Below, one piece after another: positions 8,813-16,818 of a stretch of DNA of 64,000 bases. The notes beneath the pieces are model-generated. The model searched no databases. It saw nothing but the letters and a program-made list of their open reading frames with translations, and was not told the DNA's origin. Position 1 is the stretch's first letter, and the number at the start of each line of letters is the position of its first letter. This DNA comes from Saccharopolyspora aridisoli (GTDB lineage: Bacteria; Actinomycetota; Actinomycetes; Mycobacteriales; Pseudonocardiaceae): NCBI RefSeq assembly GCF_004348445.1, contig NZ_SMKV01000006.1, forward strand, positions 1-64,000, given 5' to 3'. The position numbers and the translations under genes are program-made.

Positions 8813-10267
8813 TCACCAAGGTGCGGTGGGGGTTTCCACCGGGCTCGCCGCCGCGGGCACCTCCGGCTGGACGGCCGGGCAGTGGGCGCCTTCGGCGGGC
8901 ATCACGCCGTCGATCAGGTAGGTGTGCGTGGCGTCAAGGGTGCACCGGTTGCGGTCGTAGACGCCGTGGCCCCAGCCGTCGTAGGTGAGCAGCGTGGCCT
9001 GCTCGATGTGGGAGTCCACAGTGGTCGCCCAGTTGTACCCCGTCGCCGGGTCGTGCAGGGCGTTGAGGATGAGGACCGGTGCGTCCGTGCGGATTCGCGG
9101 AACGTGCTGCGGGTTCTGCACCGGCGCCCGCCAGCCGAGGCAGGACGGGGCCACCACGCCGCCCACGCCGGCGCGCACGTGCGGGGCCGCCTGCTGCTGC
9201 CGCCGGAACAGTTCGGCGTAGTGCTCGGCGGAATCGACCTCGATGCGGTGGTCGTTGCAGAACGCCGCCGCCGGGTTCGGGACCGCCTCCTGATGCTGCG
9301 CGGGGGAGATCGGCGCACTGTCGCGCAAGGCGTCGAGCTCGGCTGCCAGCGCGTGCCAACTCGGCCCGTAGAAGCCGCCGACGGCTCCGCGGGTGAGCTC
9401 GACCGGCGTCATCGGCCCGGAACCGCCCGGCTCCTGCAGCTCACCGGCCTCGGCCCGCTCGTAGAGCTCGTCGTAGACCGCGCCGACGTCCTCGCCGTGC
9501 AGCGCGCACGCGGTGTCCCGGTCGCACCACTTCGCGAACTCGTGGAACGAGTCCTCCGCGGCCTCGGCTTGGGTGACCAGGAAACCGGCGGTGTCCTGGC
9601 TGTGGTCGAAGACGCTGTCGAGCACCAGCGACCGGACGCGCTCGGGGAATTGCTCGGCGTACATCTGCCCGGTCAGCGTCCCGTAGGAGATGCCGTAGAG
9701 GTTCAGCTGCTGCTCGCCGAGAGCTGCGCGGAACGCGTCGATGTCGCGGGCCGCGCTCGCCGTGTCCATGTGGTCGACGATCGCGCCGCTGCGCGCCCGG
9801 CAGTCGTCGGAAGCGCGGCGGTTGTGGTCGAGCAGCCGCTGGAAGTGCTCGGGTCCGTCCGGGAGGGGGTCCGGCGCTTGGTCGATCAGCGCGGGATCGC
9901 ACTGCACCGGGTGGCTGGCGCCGAATCCGCGCGGGTCGAAGCTGACCACGTCGAACCGGGCGGCCAGGTCGGGCGCGAAGGGATTGGCGGCGACCAGCGG
10001 ATCCACTCCGGTGCCGCCCGGGCCGCCGGGCATGTGGACCAGCGTGCCGATGCGGTTCTCCGGATCGGTCGCGGGACGCCGGGCCACGGCGATCTCGATC
10101 TGCTCGCCATGCGGGTTCGCCCAGTCCAGCGGGACCCGCACGGTCGAGCACTCGACCTCGGCGTTCTGCGCGCAGGGCTGCCAGTCCAGGGCGGGTTCGG
10201 CGTAGGCGGGCGCGGCCGCGCCCGCCGTGACTCCGACGGCCAGCAAGGCCCCCAGCAATCGTCGCAT
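8813..10267 (-). CDS. secreted tripeptidyl-aminopeptidase-like alpha/beta hydrolase
   Basis: This 484-residue exported hydrolase belongs to the TAP/SlpD type (alpha/beta hydrolase fold plus TAP C-terminal domain). A Sec signal peptide covers residues 1-23 (MRRLLGALLAVGVTAGAAA.. ending AYA). The fold shows HMPGGPGGTG (oxyanion loop), the nucleophile elbow GISYGT with its Ser near 190, and a C-terminal half with ILNALHDPATGY (acid) and DGWGHGVY (His). Cysteine pairs suit an extracellular enzyme. It should remove N-terminal peptides outside the cell. GGAGG lies upstream of the ATG at 10267. It splits the his genes but has no obvious role in them. Confidence 0.88.
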   Translation of the reverse strand: MRRLLGALLAVGVTAGAAAPAYAEPALDWQPCAQNAEVECSTVRVPLDWANPHGEQIEIAVARRPATDPENRIGTLVHMPGGPGGTGVDPLVAANPFAPDLAARFDVVSFDPRGFGASHPVQCDPALIDQAPDPLPDGPEHFQRLLDHNRRASDDCRARSGAIVDHMDTASAARDIDAFRAALGEQQLNLYGISYGTLTGQMYAEQFPERVRSLVLDSVFDHSQDTAGFLVTQAEAAEDSFHEFAKWCDRDTACALHGEDVGAVYDELYERAEAGELQEPGGSGPMTPVELTRGAVGGFYGPSWHALAAELDALRDSAPISPAQHQEAVPNPAAAFCNDHRIEVDSAEHYAELFRRQQQAAPHVRAGVGGVVAPSCLGWRAPVQNPQHVPRIRTDAPVLILNALHDPATGYNWATTVDSHIEQATLLTYDGWGHGVYDRNRCTLDATHTYLIDGVMPAEGAHCPAVQPEVPAAASPVETPTAPW

Positions 10268-10281
10268 CGAGTTCCTCCAGG

Positions 10282-10315
10282 GTGGTCGGATCCGTGCTTC
10301 GGATCACGACCACCA
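10282..10315 (-). terminator. hairpin between priA and the peptidase
   Basis: Arms GGTGGTC (10282-10288) and GACCACC (10309-10315) enclose a nested GGATCCG/CGGATC pairing. The structure lies downstream of the priA stop and just upstream of the peptidase start. It could end the hisH-priA message or shape the 5' UTR of the peptidase. Confidence 0.4.
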
Positions 10316-10373
10316 CCGTGGTGATCTCAGGCGACGGAGTCGATCAGGGTTTTCCCGGAGGAGGTCCGGAGTT

Positions 10374-11105
10374 TCAGCGAACGGCCGCCAGTGCCTCTTC
10401 GAGGGTGAAGTTCTGGGCGTAGAGGGCCTTGCCGACGATCGAGCCCTCCAGACCGGCCGAGGCGAGCTTCGACAGCGCGACGAGGTCGTCGACGCTCGAC
10501 ACCCCGCCGGAGGCGATCACCGGGGCGTCGGTGCGGGAGCAGACCTCGTGCAGCAGCTCGGTGTTCGGGCCCTGCAGGGTGCCGTCCTTGCTGACGTCGG
10601 TGACGACGTAGCGGCGGCATCCGGCGGCGTCGAGTCGGGCCAGCACCTCCCACAGGTCGCCGCCGTCCTTGGTCCAGCCGCGCGCGGCCAGGCGGTGGCC
10701 CTGCTCGGTGATGCGCACGTCCAACCCGACGGCCACCCGGTCGCCGTACTCGGCCACCACGCGGTCGGCCCACTCCGGGTTCTCCAACGCGGCGGTGCCG
10801 AGGTTGACCCGCGCGCAGCCGGTGGCCAGCGCGGCTTCCAGGGAGGCGTCGTCGCGGATGCCGCCGGAGAGCTCGACCTGCACGTCCAGCTCCCCGGTGA
10901 CCTCGGCCAGCAGCTCGCGGTTGCTGCCGCGGCCGAACGCGGCGTCGAGGTCGACCAGGTGGACCCACTCCGCACCCGCGCGCTGCCAGGTCAGCGCGGC
11001 CTCCAGCGGATCACCGTAGGAGGTTTCGGTACCGGCGGCGCCCTGCACGAGGCGGACGGCCTGCCCATCGGCAACGTCAACAGCGGGAAGCAGAGTGAAG
11101 CTCAC
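10374..11105 (-). CDS. priA: HisA/PriA bifunctional phosphoribosyl isomerase
   Basis: This 243-residue (beta-alpha)8 isomerase acts in histidine synthesis on ProFAR. Catalytic acid/base pair Asp10 (PAVDVADG) and Asp170 ([10 protein letters not shown]) are present. Arg18, Arg142 and Trp144 (ARGWTKDGG) match the Arg19/Arg143/Trp145 set described for actinobacterial PriA, which also isomerises phosphoribosylanthranilate. The absence of trpF beside trpC/trpB supports dual use in the Trp and His pathways. The GTG at 11105 has AGGG about 8 nt upstream; a GTG at 11111 is possible. Confidence 0.93.
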   Translation of the reverse strand: MSFTLLPAVDVADGQAVRLVQGAAGTETSYGDPLEAALTWQRAGAEWVHLVDLDAAFGRGSNRELLAEVTGELDVQVELSGGIRDDASLEAALATGCARVNLGTAALENPEWADRVVAEYGDRVAVGLDVRITEQGHRLAARGWTKDGGDLWEVLARLDAAGCRRYVVTDVSKDGTLQGPNTELLHEVCSRTDAPVIASGGVSSVDDLVALSKLASAGLEGSIVGKALYAQNFTLEEALAAVR

Positions 11106-11248
11106 GCCCACAACCCTAATGACGCCGCGTCGCGCCCGAACACCCGGCCACCACCTCCGCCTGCCCCTTCGCAGCCGCGCCAGGTGGAGTCCCGACCGCG
11201 GGGTCGGGTCCCTCGCGCGGTATCCGAAGCCGGGACCGTCCGCGAAGG

Positions 11249-11449
11249 TCAGCGGCGGGACTTCTCGCTGCGGAGGATGGCCACCAGCGGAACGGCGAAG
11301 ACCAGCAGGCTCAGCGCGACCACGCCCAGCAGGGGAACACCCGCCTGGATCAGGTACGGGGCGCCGACGGTCGAGGCCATGCCGACCGCGAGCACCAGCG
11401 CGATGATCCGGACCGCGTTCGGGCCGAACAGCCCGTGCCGGCGGGTCAC
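11249..11449 (-). CDS. small two-TM membrane protein in the his cluster
   Basis: This is a 66-residue protein ([19 protein letters not shown]...). Its two hydrophobic spans, about 14-32 and 38-58, end in a basic tail SEKSRR. The GTG at 11449 overlaps the hisH TGA as GTGA, so it is translated as part of hisH-X-priA. 143 bp follow before priA. I do not recognise a named family. Spacing and coupling argue that it is real. Confidence 0.65.
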   Translation of the reverse strand: MTRRHGLFGPNAVRIIALVLAVGMASTVGAPYLIQAGVPLLGVVALSLLVFAVPLVAILRSEKSRR

Positions 11450-12075
11450 AGGGCTTCCAGCCAGTTGCGCAGCAGCCGGGCACCGGCGTCGCCGGACTTC
11501 TCCGGGTGGAACTGGGTGGCCATCAGTGCTCCGTTCTCGACGGCGGCCACGAACGGCTCGCCGTGCTCTGCCCAGGTCACCTGGGGGGTGGCGATCGCGT
11601 CGGAGCTCTCCAGCTCCCACTTGCGGACCGCGAAGGAGTGCACGAAGTAGAAGCGGGCGTCGGCGTCCAGGCCGGCGAACAGCACGCTGTCGCTCGGCGC
11701 CTGGACGGTGTTCCAGCCCATGTGGGGCAGCACGTCGGCCTGCAGCCGCTCCACGGTGCCGGGCCACTGGCCGCATCCGTCAGCCTGCACACCGTGCTCC
11801 ACGCCCTGCCCGAACAGCACCTGCATGCCCACGCAGATGCCCAGCACCGGTCGACCACCGGAGAGCCGCTGGTCGATGATCTTGTCGCCGCCGACCGCGA
11901 GCAGCCCTTCCATGCAGGCCGCGAACGCGCCGACGCCCGGGACCACCAAGCCCTGCGCCTCGACGGCGGCACGATGGTCAGCGGTCACCTCGACGTCGGC
12001 GCCCGCGCGCTGGAGAGCGCGTTCGGCGGAGCGGAGGTTGCCTGATCCGTAGTCCAAGATGACGACTCGTGCCAC
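11446..12075 (-). CDS. hisH: imidazole glycerol phosphate synthase, glutaminase subunit
   Basis: HisH hydrolyses glutamine and passes ammonia to HisF. This class I glutamine amidotransferase of 209 residues shows the triad Cys81 (LGICVGMQ), His190 and Glu192 (ATQFHPEKS), with the N-terminal DYGSGNLRS and oxyanion VPGVGAF. The start is GTG at 12075. The upstream neighbour is the transketolase pair, not hisB, so the usual hisB-hisH continuity is broken here. Confidence 0.97.
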   Translation of the reverse strand: MARVVILDYGSGNLRSAERALQRAGADVEVTADHRAAVEAQGLVVPGVGAFAACMEGLLAVGGDKIIDQRLSGGRPVLGICVGMQVLFGQGVEHGVQADGCGQWPGTVERLQADVLPHMGWNTVQAPSDSVLFAGLDADARFYFVHSFAVRKWELESSDAIATPQVTWAEHGEPFVAAVENGALMATQFHPEKSGDAGARLLRNWLEAL

Positions 12076-12093
12076 GGGTTCAGGCTACCGGCC

Positions 12094-13005
12094 TCACGCG
12101 ACCCGTTCTCCGGCCCCGTGCAGGAAGTGCGCCACCTCGCCCGCGATGCCGGTCGGTCCGAGGCCGTGCGCGGCCTCGTGCTCGTCCGCGGTGCCGTAGG
12201 CGCGCAGCTCCCGGTCCCGGCGCACGCCCAGCGACAGCACCCGGTGCGGGGTGTCGGCCAGCGCCTCGGCGACCTCGTGGGCGGAGGTGCCCCTCAGGTA
12301 GGGCTCGACGAGCACGACGTCCGGGCTCGCGGTGCGGACGGCGGCGCGCAGCCCGTCGGCGTCGAAGGGCCGGATCGTGGCGGTGTAGAGGACGGTGACG
12401 TCCATCGCGGCGGTGGCCGCCAGCACCGGCGCGAGAATCGGGCCCACGGCCAGCACAACGCCGTCGCGGCCGTGCCGCACCGGGTGCCAGCCGGGCCCGG
12501 TCACCAGCGGTTCGACGTTCGCGCGATCGGACAGTCGCAGGTAGACCGGGCCGTCGTGGGCGAACTCGCGACTCAGCAGGGCATCGACCTCGTCAGGGTG
12601 GCCGGGCACGTGCACGGTCCAGCCGGGCAGCGTGTCGATCAGCGCGACGTCACCCGGAGCCATGTGGGTGCGCCCGGCCGCCGGGTAGTCGTAGGAGGCG
12701 CCGGTGCTCACCGCGATCGCCCCGACTCCCTGGTGGCCGAGGTCGAGCTTGAGCTGCTCGAAGGGTCGTTCCACGACGAACGGCGTGATCGAGTGCAGCA
12801 CCGGCCGCATCCCCGCCAGGGCCAGTCCCCCGGCGACACCGACCATGGCCTGCTCCCGGATGCCGACGTTGAACACGCGGTCGGCGTGCCGGTCGAGGGC
12901 GTCGGTGAAGCGGTCGGCGGAGATCTCCGCCAGCACCAGCGCGACCCTCGGGTCGGCGTCCATGGCCTCGGTGGTGGTGCGCACGAACTGCTCGCGCATG
13001 CTCAT
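12094..13005 (-). CDS. transketolase-like protein, C-terminal (Pyr + C) subunit
   Basis: This 303-residue protein holds the pyrimidine-binding and C-terminal transketolase domains. The catalytic Glu lies in RVFNVGIREQAMVGVAGGLAL and is followed by AAGRTHMAPGDVALIDTLPG. The C-domain begins near GVVLAVGPILAP. It is the second half of a split transketolase whose first half is the next gene upstream, and ATGA overlap couples the two. The ATG at 13005 gives MSMREQF; an ATG at 12999 is possible. The donor/acceptor sugars are unknown. It may act in pentose phosphate flux or in a specialised ketol transfer. Confidence 0.88.
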   Translation of the reverse strand: MSMREQFVRTTTEAMDADPRVALVLAEISADRFTDALDRHADRVFNVGIREQAMVGVAGGLALAGMRPVLHSITPFVVERPFEQLKLDLGHQGVGAIAVSTGASYDYPAAGRTHMAPGDVALIDTLPGWTVHVPGHPDEVDALLSREFAHDGPVYLRLSDRANVEPLVTGPGWHPVRHGRDGVVLAVGPILAPVLAATAAMDVTVLYTATIRPFDADGLRAAVRTASPDVVLVEPYLRGTSAHEVAEALADTPHRVLSLGVRRDRELRAYGTADEHEAAHGLGPTGIAGEVAHFLHGAGERVA

Positions 13006-13703
13006 CGGTTCCCCCCTCGGGGCTCGACCTCGGCGACCACCGCGAGGGGGCGGTCGGTGGAGGTGGCGCTCAGCGCCTGGTGGAGCGCGGTGTGGTCGCG
13101 GCCGTCGACCGCGCGGGTCGCCCAGCCCTCGCGCGCGAAGCGGTCGGCGATGCCGCCGGGCCAGCCGGTGCTGGACGAGCGGTTGTCGATCACCACGGTG
13201 GTCAGCCGGCCCAGTCCCCAGCGCCCGGCGACCTGGATTGCCTCGTGGTTGCTCCCCTCGTCCAGTTCGGCGTCGCCGACGAGCACGACCACGCGCGGCC
13301 GATCGAGCCCCCGCGCGCGCAGCCCCAGAGTCACGCCGAGGGCGAGCGGGAGGCCGTGCCCGAGCGAGCCGCTGCCGATCTCCACGCCGGGCGCCAGCAT
13401 CCGGTCGGGGTGGAAGCCCAGTCGGGAGTCGAACTCGCCGAAGCGGTCCAGTTCGGCCGGGTCGAGGAAGCCCTTGGCGGCCAGGACCGCGTAGTAGGCC
13501 ATCGGCCCGTGCCCCTTGGACAGCAGGAACCGGTCGCGCTGCGGATCGTCGACGCGGTCCGGGTCGACCGACAGGACCTGGTCGTAGAGCACCCACAGCA
13601 CGTCGAGGGTGGAGGTGGCGGCGGAGTCGTGCTTCTCGTCGCCGGTCATCCTGGTCATCAGCGGACGCAGGTCCGCGTGTTGGTAGTCCGTCCTGATCGC
13701 CAT
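13002..13703 (-). CDS. transketolase-like protein, N-terminal (PP) subunit
   Basis: This 233-residue protein is the thiamine-pyrophosphate half: FLLSKGHGPMAYYAVLA, IGSGSLGHGLPLALGVTLG and VGDAELDEGSNHEA, with the IDN Asn completing the TPP/Mg motif. The canonical GDG reads GDA here. It ends at Gly-Asn-Arg and overlaps the C-terminal subunit by ATGA. The ATG at 13703 lies 7 nt past a -10-like CATCCT, so the message may be leaderless. A 22-bp palindrome lies between its -35 and -10, and a SoxR-like gene is divergent, suggesting redox-controlled expression. Confidence 0.88.
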   Translation of the reverse strand: MAIRTDYQHADLRPLMTRMTGDEKHDSAATSTLDVLWVLYDQVLSVDPDRVDDPQRDRFLLSKGHGPMAYYAVLAAKGFLDPAELDRFGEFDSRLGFHPDRMLAPGVEIGSGSLGHGLPLALGVTLGLRARGLDRPRVVVLVGDAELDEGSNHEAIQVAGRWGLGRLTTVVIDNRSSSTGWPGGIADRFAREGWATRAVDGRDHTALHQALSATSTDRPLAVVAEVEPRGGNR

Positions 13704-13710
13704 GCGCACC

Positions 13711-13741
13711 AGGATGGGACTTCGAGTTAAGTCGAAGTCAA
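13711..13741 (-). promoter_or_regulatory. SoxR-type long-spacer promoter with 22-bp palindrome
   Basis: On the minus strand, TTGACT (13741-13736) and CATCCT (13716-13711) are separated by 19 bp, the overlong spacing typical of MerR/SoxR-activated promoters. The spacer carries the palindrome GACTTCGA-GTTAAG-TCGAAGTC (13718-13739, perfect 8-bp arms). Its centre resembles the AGTTAACT core of the Escherichia coli soxS box. Transcription would begin at about the transketolase ATG at 13703. Confidence 0.65.
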
Positions 13742-13788
13742 GCGCGGAATCCTCCACCATACTGAAGGTTTGAGCTAGCCTTGCCAGC

Positions 13789-14250
13789 GTGACGAAACTA
13801 CCCGCCCTGCTGACCATCGGGGAGGTCGCGCACCGCAGCGGAGTCGCCCAGACCGCGCTGCGCTTCTACGAGGAACGCGGCCTGATCAGCTCCACCCGCA
13901 CCACCGGGAACCAGCGCCGCTACCAGCGGGCCGTGCTGCGCCGGCTGGCGTTCATCCGCGCCGCGCAGCGGGTCGGTCTGAGCCTGGAGCAGATCTCCGA
14001 GGCCCTCGCCACGCTCCCCGACGACCACGCGCCCACCAAGACCGACTGGTCCCGGCTCTCCCGCCGATGGCGCGACGAGCTCGACGCCCGCATCGACGGC
14101 CTGCAACGGCTGCGGGACAACCTCACCGGCTGCATCGGCTGCGGCTGCCTGTCGCTGCGCACCTGCATCCTCAACAACCCCGACGACCGCCAAGCCGAGA
14201 ACGGCCCAGGAGCCCCCCTCCTCCGCCCCGAGTCCGACCACGCGACCTGA
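13789..14250 (+). CDS. soxR: SoxR-like redox-sensing MerR family regulator
   Basis: This 153-residue MerR-family activator begins with the winged HTH (LLTIGEVAHRSGVAQTALRFYEERGLI, residues 8-34), followed by the dimerisation helix. A [2Fe-2S] cluster motif C115-x2-C118-x-C120-x5-C126 (CIGCGCLSLRTC) is exactly the SoxR spacing, so redox sensing by an iron-sulfur cluster is well supported. The start is GTG at 13789, with a TAGCCT -10-like hexamer 7 nt upstream that would make a leaderless mRNA. It is divergent from the split transketolase; the palindrome in the 85-bp spacer is its probable target. Confidence 0.92.
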   Translation: MTKLPALLTIGEVAHRSGVAQTALRFYEERGLISSTRTTGNQRRYQRAVLRRLAFIRAAQRVGLSLEQISEALATLPDDHAPTKTDWSRLSRRWRDELDARIDGLQRLRDNLTGCIGCGCLSLRTCILNNPDDRQAENGPGAPLLRPESDHAT

Positions 14251-14323
14251 CCCCGCGCCCCGGCCGAAGAACAACACTCCCACCAGCTGATCACCACCAA
14301 CGTCCCCACCGGCCGATCACCAG

Positions 14324-14366
14324 GATTCCAGTGGAAATCGGGGTCCTGATTCCCACTGAGATCCGG
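14324..14366. repeat. second site of the 24-bp-period repeat
   Basis: GATTCCAGTGGAAATCGGGG at 14324 and GATTCCCACTGAGATCCGGT at 14348 are spaced exactly 24 bp and match the units at 46-179. They fill the space between the convergent soxR and dctR-like genes. Confidence 0.7.
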
Positions 14367-14407
14367 TACCGGAGGTGACCGGGTGGGGTCGGAACCCGTG
14401 GGATCGG

Positions 14408-15088
14408 TCAGGATTCGCCTGTCCAGGTGTAGGTCATCTCCGGGCGGCCGACCGCGCCGTAGGTGGGGAGGCGTTCGACCATGCCGGTACCGGCGAGGTA
14501 TTCGAGGTAGCGGCGGGCGGTGACGCGGGAGACACCGGCGGCTTCGCCCACGGCGCCCGCTGAGCCTCCGGAGGGCATGGCCCGGAGGGCGGTGACGATC
14601 GCGGCGAGGGTTTCCTCGCCCATGCCTTTGGGCAGGGCCGCTCGGTGCACTCCCCGGAGCGTGGAGAAGGCGCGGTCGATCTCGGCCTGACCCTGGACCT
14701 CGCGGTCCTGGCCGAGGGTGGCGCGGAAGCGGGCGTAGTGCTCCAGCTTCTCGCGCATGGCGGCGAAGGTGAACGGCTTGAGCAGGTACTGCACGACACC
14801 GCTGGACACCGCAGCGCGCACCACCTTCAGATCCCGCGCCGAGGTCACCGCGATGACGTCGATGGGCAGTCCGGCGGTGCGCAGCGCGCGGGCCACCTGG
14901 AGCCCGTCCATGTCCGGTAGCCGCAAGTCCAGCAGAACCAGGTCCACCGAGGTGTGCTCGACGAACTGCAGCGCGGACTGACCGGTGCGGACCCGCCCGG
15001 CCACGGTGAAGCCCTCGACGCGGTTGACGTAGGCCTCGTGGGCCTCGCCGGCCACCGGGTCGTCCTCGACCACCAGAACCGAGATCAC
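14408..15088 (-). CDS. dctR: CitB/DcuR-type response regulator
   Basis: This 226-residue response regulator has a receiver domain at 1-120 (acidic pair Glu8/Asp9/Asp10, phospho-acceptor Asp54 in VLLDLRLPDMDG, Thr/Ser in VTSA, Lys in LLKPF). Its output region ends in a helix-turn-helix (AVGEAAGVSRVTARRYLEYLAG, about 180-201). This layout is typical of CitB/DcuR regulators paired with DcuS/CitA kinases. It overlaps the kinase stop by 4 bp. The adjacent C4-dicarboxylate transporter is its likely target. The symbol is functional inference. Confidence 0.9.
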   Translation of the reverse strand: MISVLVVEDDPVAGEAHEAYVNRVEGFTVAGRVRTGQSALQFVEHTSVDLVLLDLRLPDMDGLQVARALRTAGLPIDVIAVTSARDLKVVRAAVSSGVVQYLLKPFTFAAMREKLEHYARFRATLGQDREVQGQAEIDRAFSTLRGVHRAALPKGMGEETLAAIVTALRAMPSGGSAGAVGEAAGVSRVTARRYLEYLAGTGMVERLPTYGAVGRPEMTYTWTGES

Positions 15089-16662
15089 CGCGACGCCCCC
15101 GGGAGCCGGACGGTGAACACCGCACCGTCATCGCCACCGACGCCGACGGTGCCGCCGTGCCGCCGCACGCTCTGCCCGACCAGGGCCAGCCCGAGGCCGC
15201 GGTCGTCGGACTTCGTCGACCAGCCGCGCCGGAACAGCTCGGAGGTGTCGGCGGGGACACCGGGTCCGTTGTCGGCGACCCGGATCAGCAATTCGTCCGA
15301 TGTGGATCGTATGGTCACCTCGACGCGCGGGCCCGGCCGATCGGCCACGGCCTCCACGGCGTTGTCGATCAAGTTCCCGAGGATGGTCACCAGGTCCCGG
15401 GAGTCGAGGTGCTCCAGCGCGGCGTCGTCGACCTCGGTGTCCTCGCTGAGCACCACCTCGACACCCCGCTCCCCAGCCTCGGCGCTCTTGCCCAGCAGCA
15501 ACGCGGCCAGCACCGGTTCGCCGACGGAGCCGACGACCTGGTCGGTGAGCCGCTGCGCGAGGTCCAGCTCGGCGGTGGCGAACCCGACGGCTTCCTCGGC
15601 GCGTCCCAGTTCGATCAGCGAGACGACGGTGTGCAGCCGGTTCGCGGACTCGTGGGCCTGGGAGCGCAGCGATTCGGCGAAGCCGCGCATCGAGTCGAGC
15701 TCACCGCTGAGCGCCTGCAGCTCGGTGTGGTCCCGCAGCGTGACGACGCTGCCCAGGTCGCGGCCGCCGCTGCGCACCGCGGAGACGTTGACCAGCAGCA
15801 CCCGGTCGTCGGTCAGGTGCACCTCGTCGAGGACCGCGCGGCGACCAAGGGTGTCCACGAGGGACGGCGGCAGGTCCAGCGCGGACACCTGCTCACCTTC
15901 GATCTCGGCGGGATCCAGCGAAAGCAGCACAGCGGCACCATCGTTGCACAGCGTCACGCGGCCGTCGGGCGCCACCAGCAGCAGGCCTTCGCGCACCGCG
16001 TGCAGGATCGCGTCGTGGTACTCGTACATCCGCGACAGCTCCGCCGGGCGCATGCCGTGGGTGTGCCGCCGGATCCGCGCGTTGACCAGGTAGGTCAGCG
16101 CGCCGCCGAGCAGCAGCGCACCGCCCGCGACGAGCACCAGCACGGTCACCTGCCTGCTCAGCTCGTCGGTGAGCACGCGCACGGTGATGCCGTCGGCCAC
16201 CAGTCCCACCATCTGGGAACCCCGGTGCACCGGCACGACCGCGCGCACCGACGGGCCCAGCGTGCCGGTGTAGGTCTCGACGAGCACCCGATCGGGATCG
16301 ATGTTGCCTCGGAACGGCTTGCCGATGCGGGACGGGTCGGGGTGGGTGTGGCGGATTCCCTGCGGCGACATGATCGTGATGAAGTCGACCCCCGCGTCGG
16401 CCCTGACCCGCTCCGCCAGCGGCTGCAGGGTCGCGGTCGGGTCGGGCGCGACCAGGCCGTCGGCAACGGCGGGCTGCGCGGCCAGCGTGCGCGCCACTGC
16501 CACGACCTTGTCGCGCGCGGCGTCCTCGGTCCGGCGCCCGGCGTCGTACCAGGCCAGGGCCGCTCCGGCGAGCACGACGAAGGCCACGACGAAGATCTGG
16601 AGCACGAACAGCTGGCGCGCCAGGCTCCACCGCGGGGAGAACCGGTTCCGGTATCTGGACAT
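15085..16662 (-). CDS. dctS: DcuS/CitA-type sensor histidine kinase
   Basis: This 525-residue membrane kinase has TM1 at about 18-39 and an extracytoplasmic PAS-like sensor of about 40-170. The sensor contains HTHPDPSRIGKPF, a hallmark of dicarboxylate/citrate sensors (DcuS, DctS, CitA). TM2 lies at about 173-194, a cytosolic PAS at about 215-315, and the H-box is QAHESANRLHTV with the phospho-His near 337. The ATPase domain shows NLIDNAVEA, DNGPGVP and RGLGLALV. The ATG at 16662 is chosen over the GTG at 16665. It is divergent from the transporter and co-transcribed with the regulator, so it should sense C4-dicarboxylates. Confidence 0.93.
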   Translation of the reverse strand: MSRYRNRFSPRWSLARQLFVLQIFVVAFVVLAGAALAWYDAGRRTEDAARDKVVAVARTLAAQPAVADGLVAPDPTATLQPLAERVRADAGVDFITIMSPQGIRHTHPDPSRIGKPFRGNIDPDRVLVETYTGTLGPSVRAVVPVHRGSQMVGLVADGITVRVLTDELSRQVTVLVLVAGGALLLGGALTYLVNARIRRHTHGMRPAELSRMYEYHDAILHAVREGLLLVAPDGRVTLCNDGAAVLLSLDPAEIEGEQVSALDLPPSLVDTLGRRAVLDEVHLTDDRVLLVNVSAVRSGGRDLGSVVTLRDHTELQALSGELDSMRGFAESLRSQAHESANRLHTVVSLIELGRAEEAVGFATAELDLAQRLTDQVVGSVGEPVLAALLLGKSAEAGERGVEVVLSEDTEVDDAALEHLDSRDLVTILGNLIDNAVEAVADRPGPRVEVTIRSTSDELLIRVADNGPGVPADTSELFRRGWSTKSDDRGLGLALVGQSVRRHGGTVGVGGDDGAVFTVRLPGASR

Positions 16663-16751
16663 CACTTACTCATGTCGACGATGTGAACACAATGAACAGA
16701 AGCGAGACGGGGTTGATGCAAAGCTCGCATAGTCTCCGTCCAGATCTTTCC

Positions 16752-16796
16752 GTGACCTGGGACACGCACGGTGAATCGTATGTGACCCGGAGACAC
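16752..16796 (+). promoter_or_regulatory. direct repeat upstream of dctA
   Basis: GTGACCTGGGACAC (16752-16765) and GTGACCCGGAGACAC (16782-16796) are direct repeats whose left ends are 30 bp apart, about three helical turns. They lie 23-67 bp upstream of the transporter start, in the spacer shared with the divergent sensor kinase. They are a candidate response-regulator binding site. Confidence 0.45.
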
Positions 16797-16818
16797 CGGC
16801 ACCGCAAGGAGTTCAACA

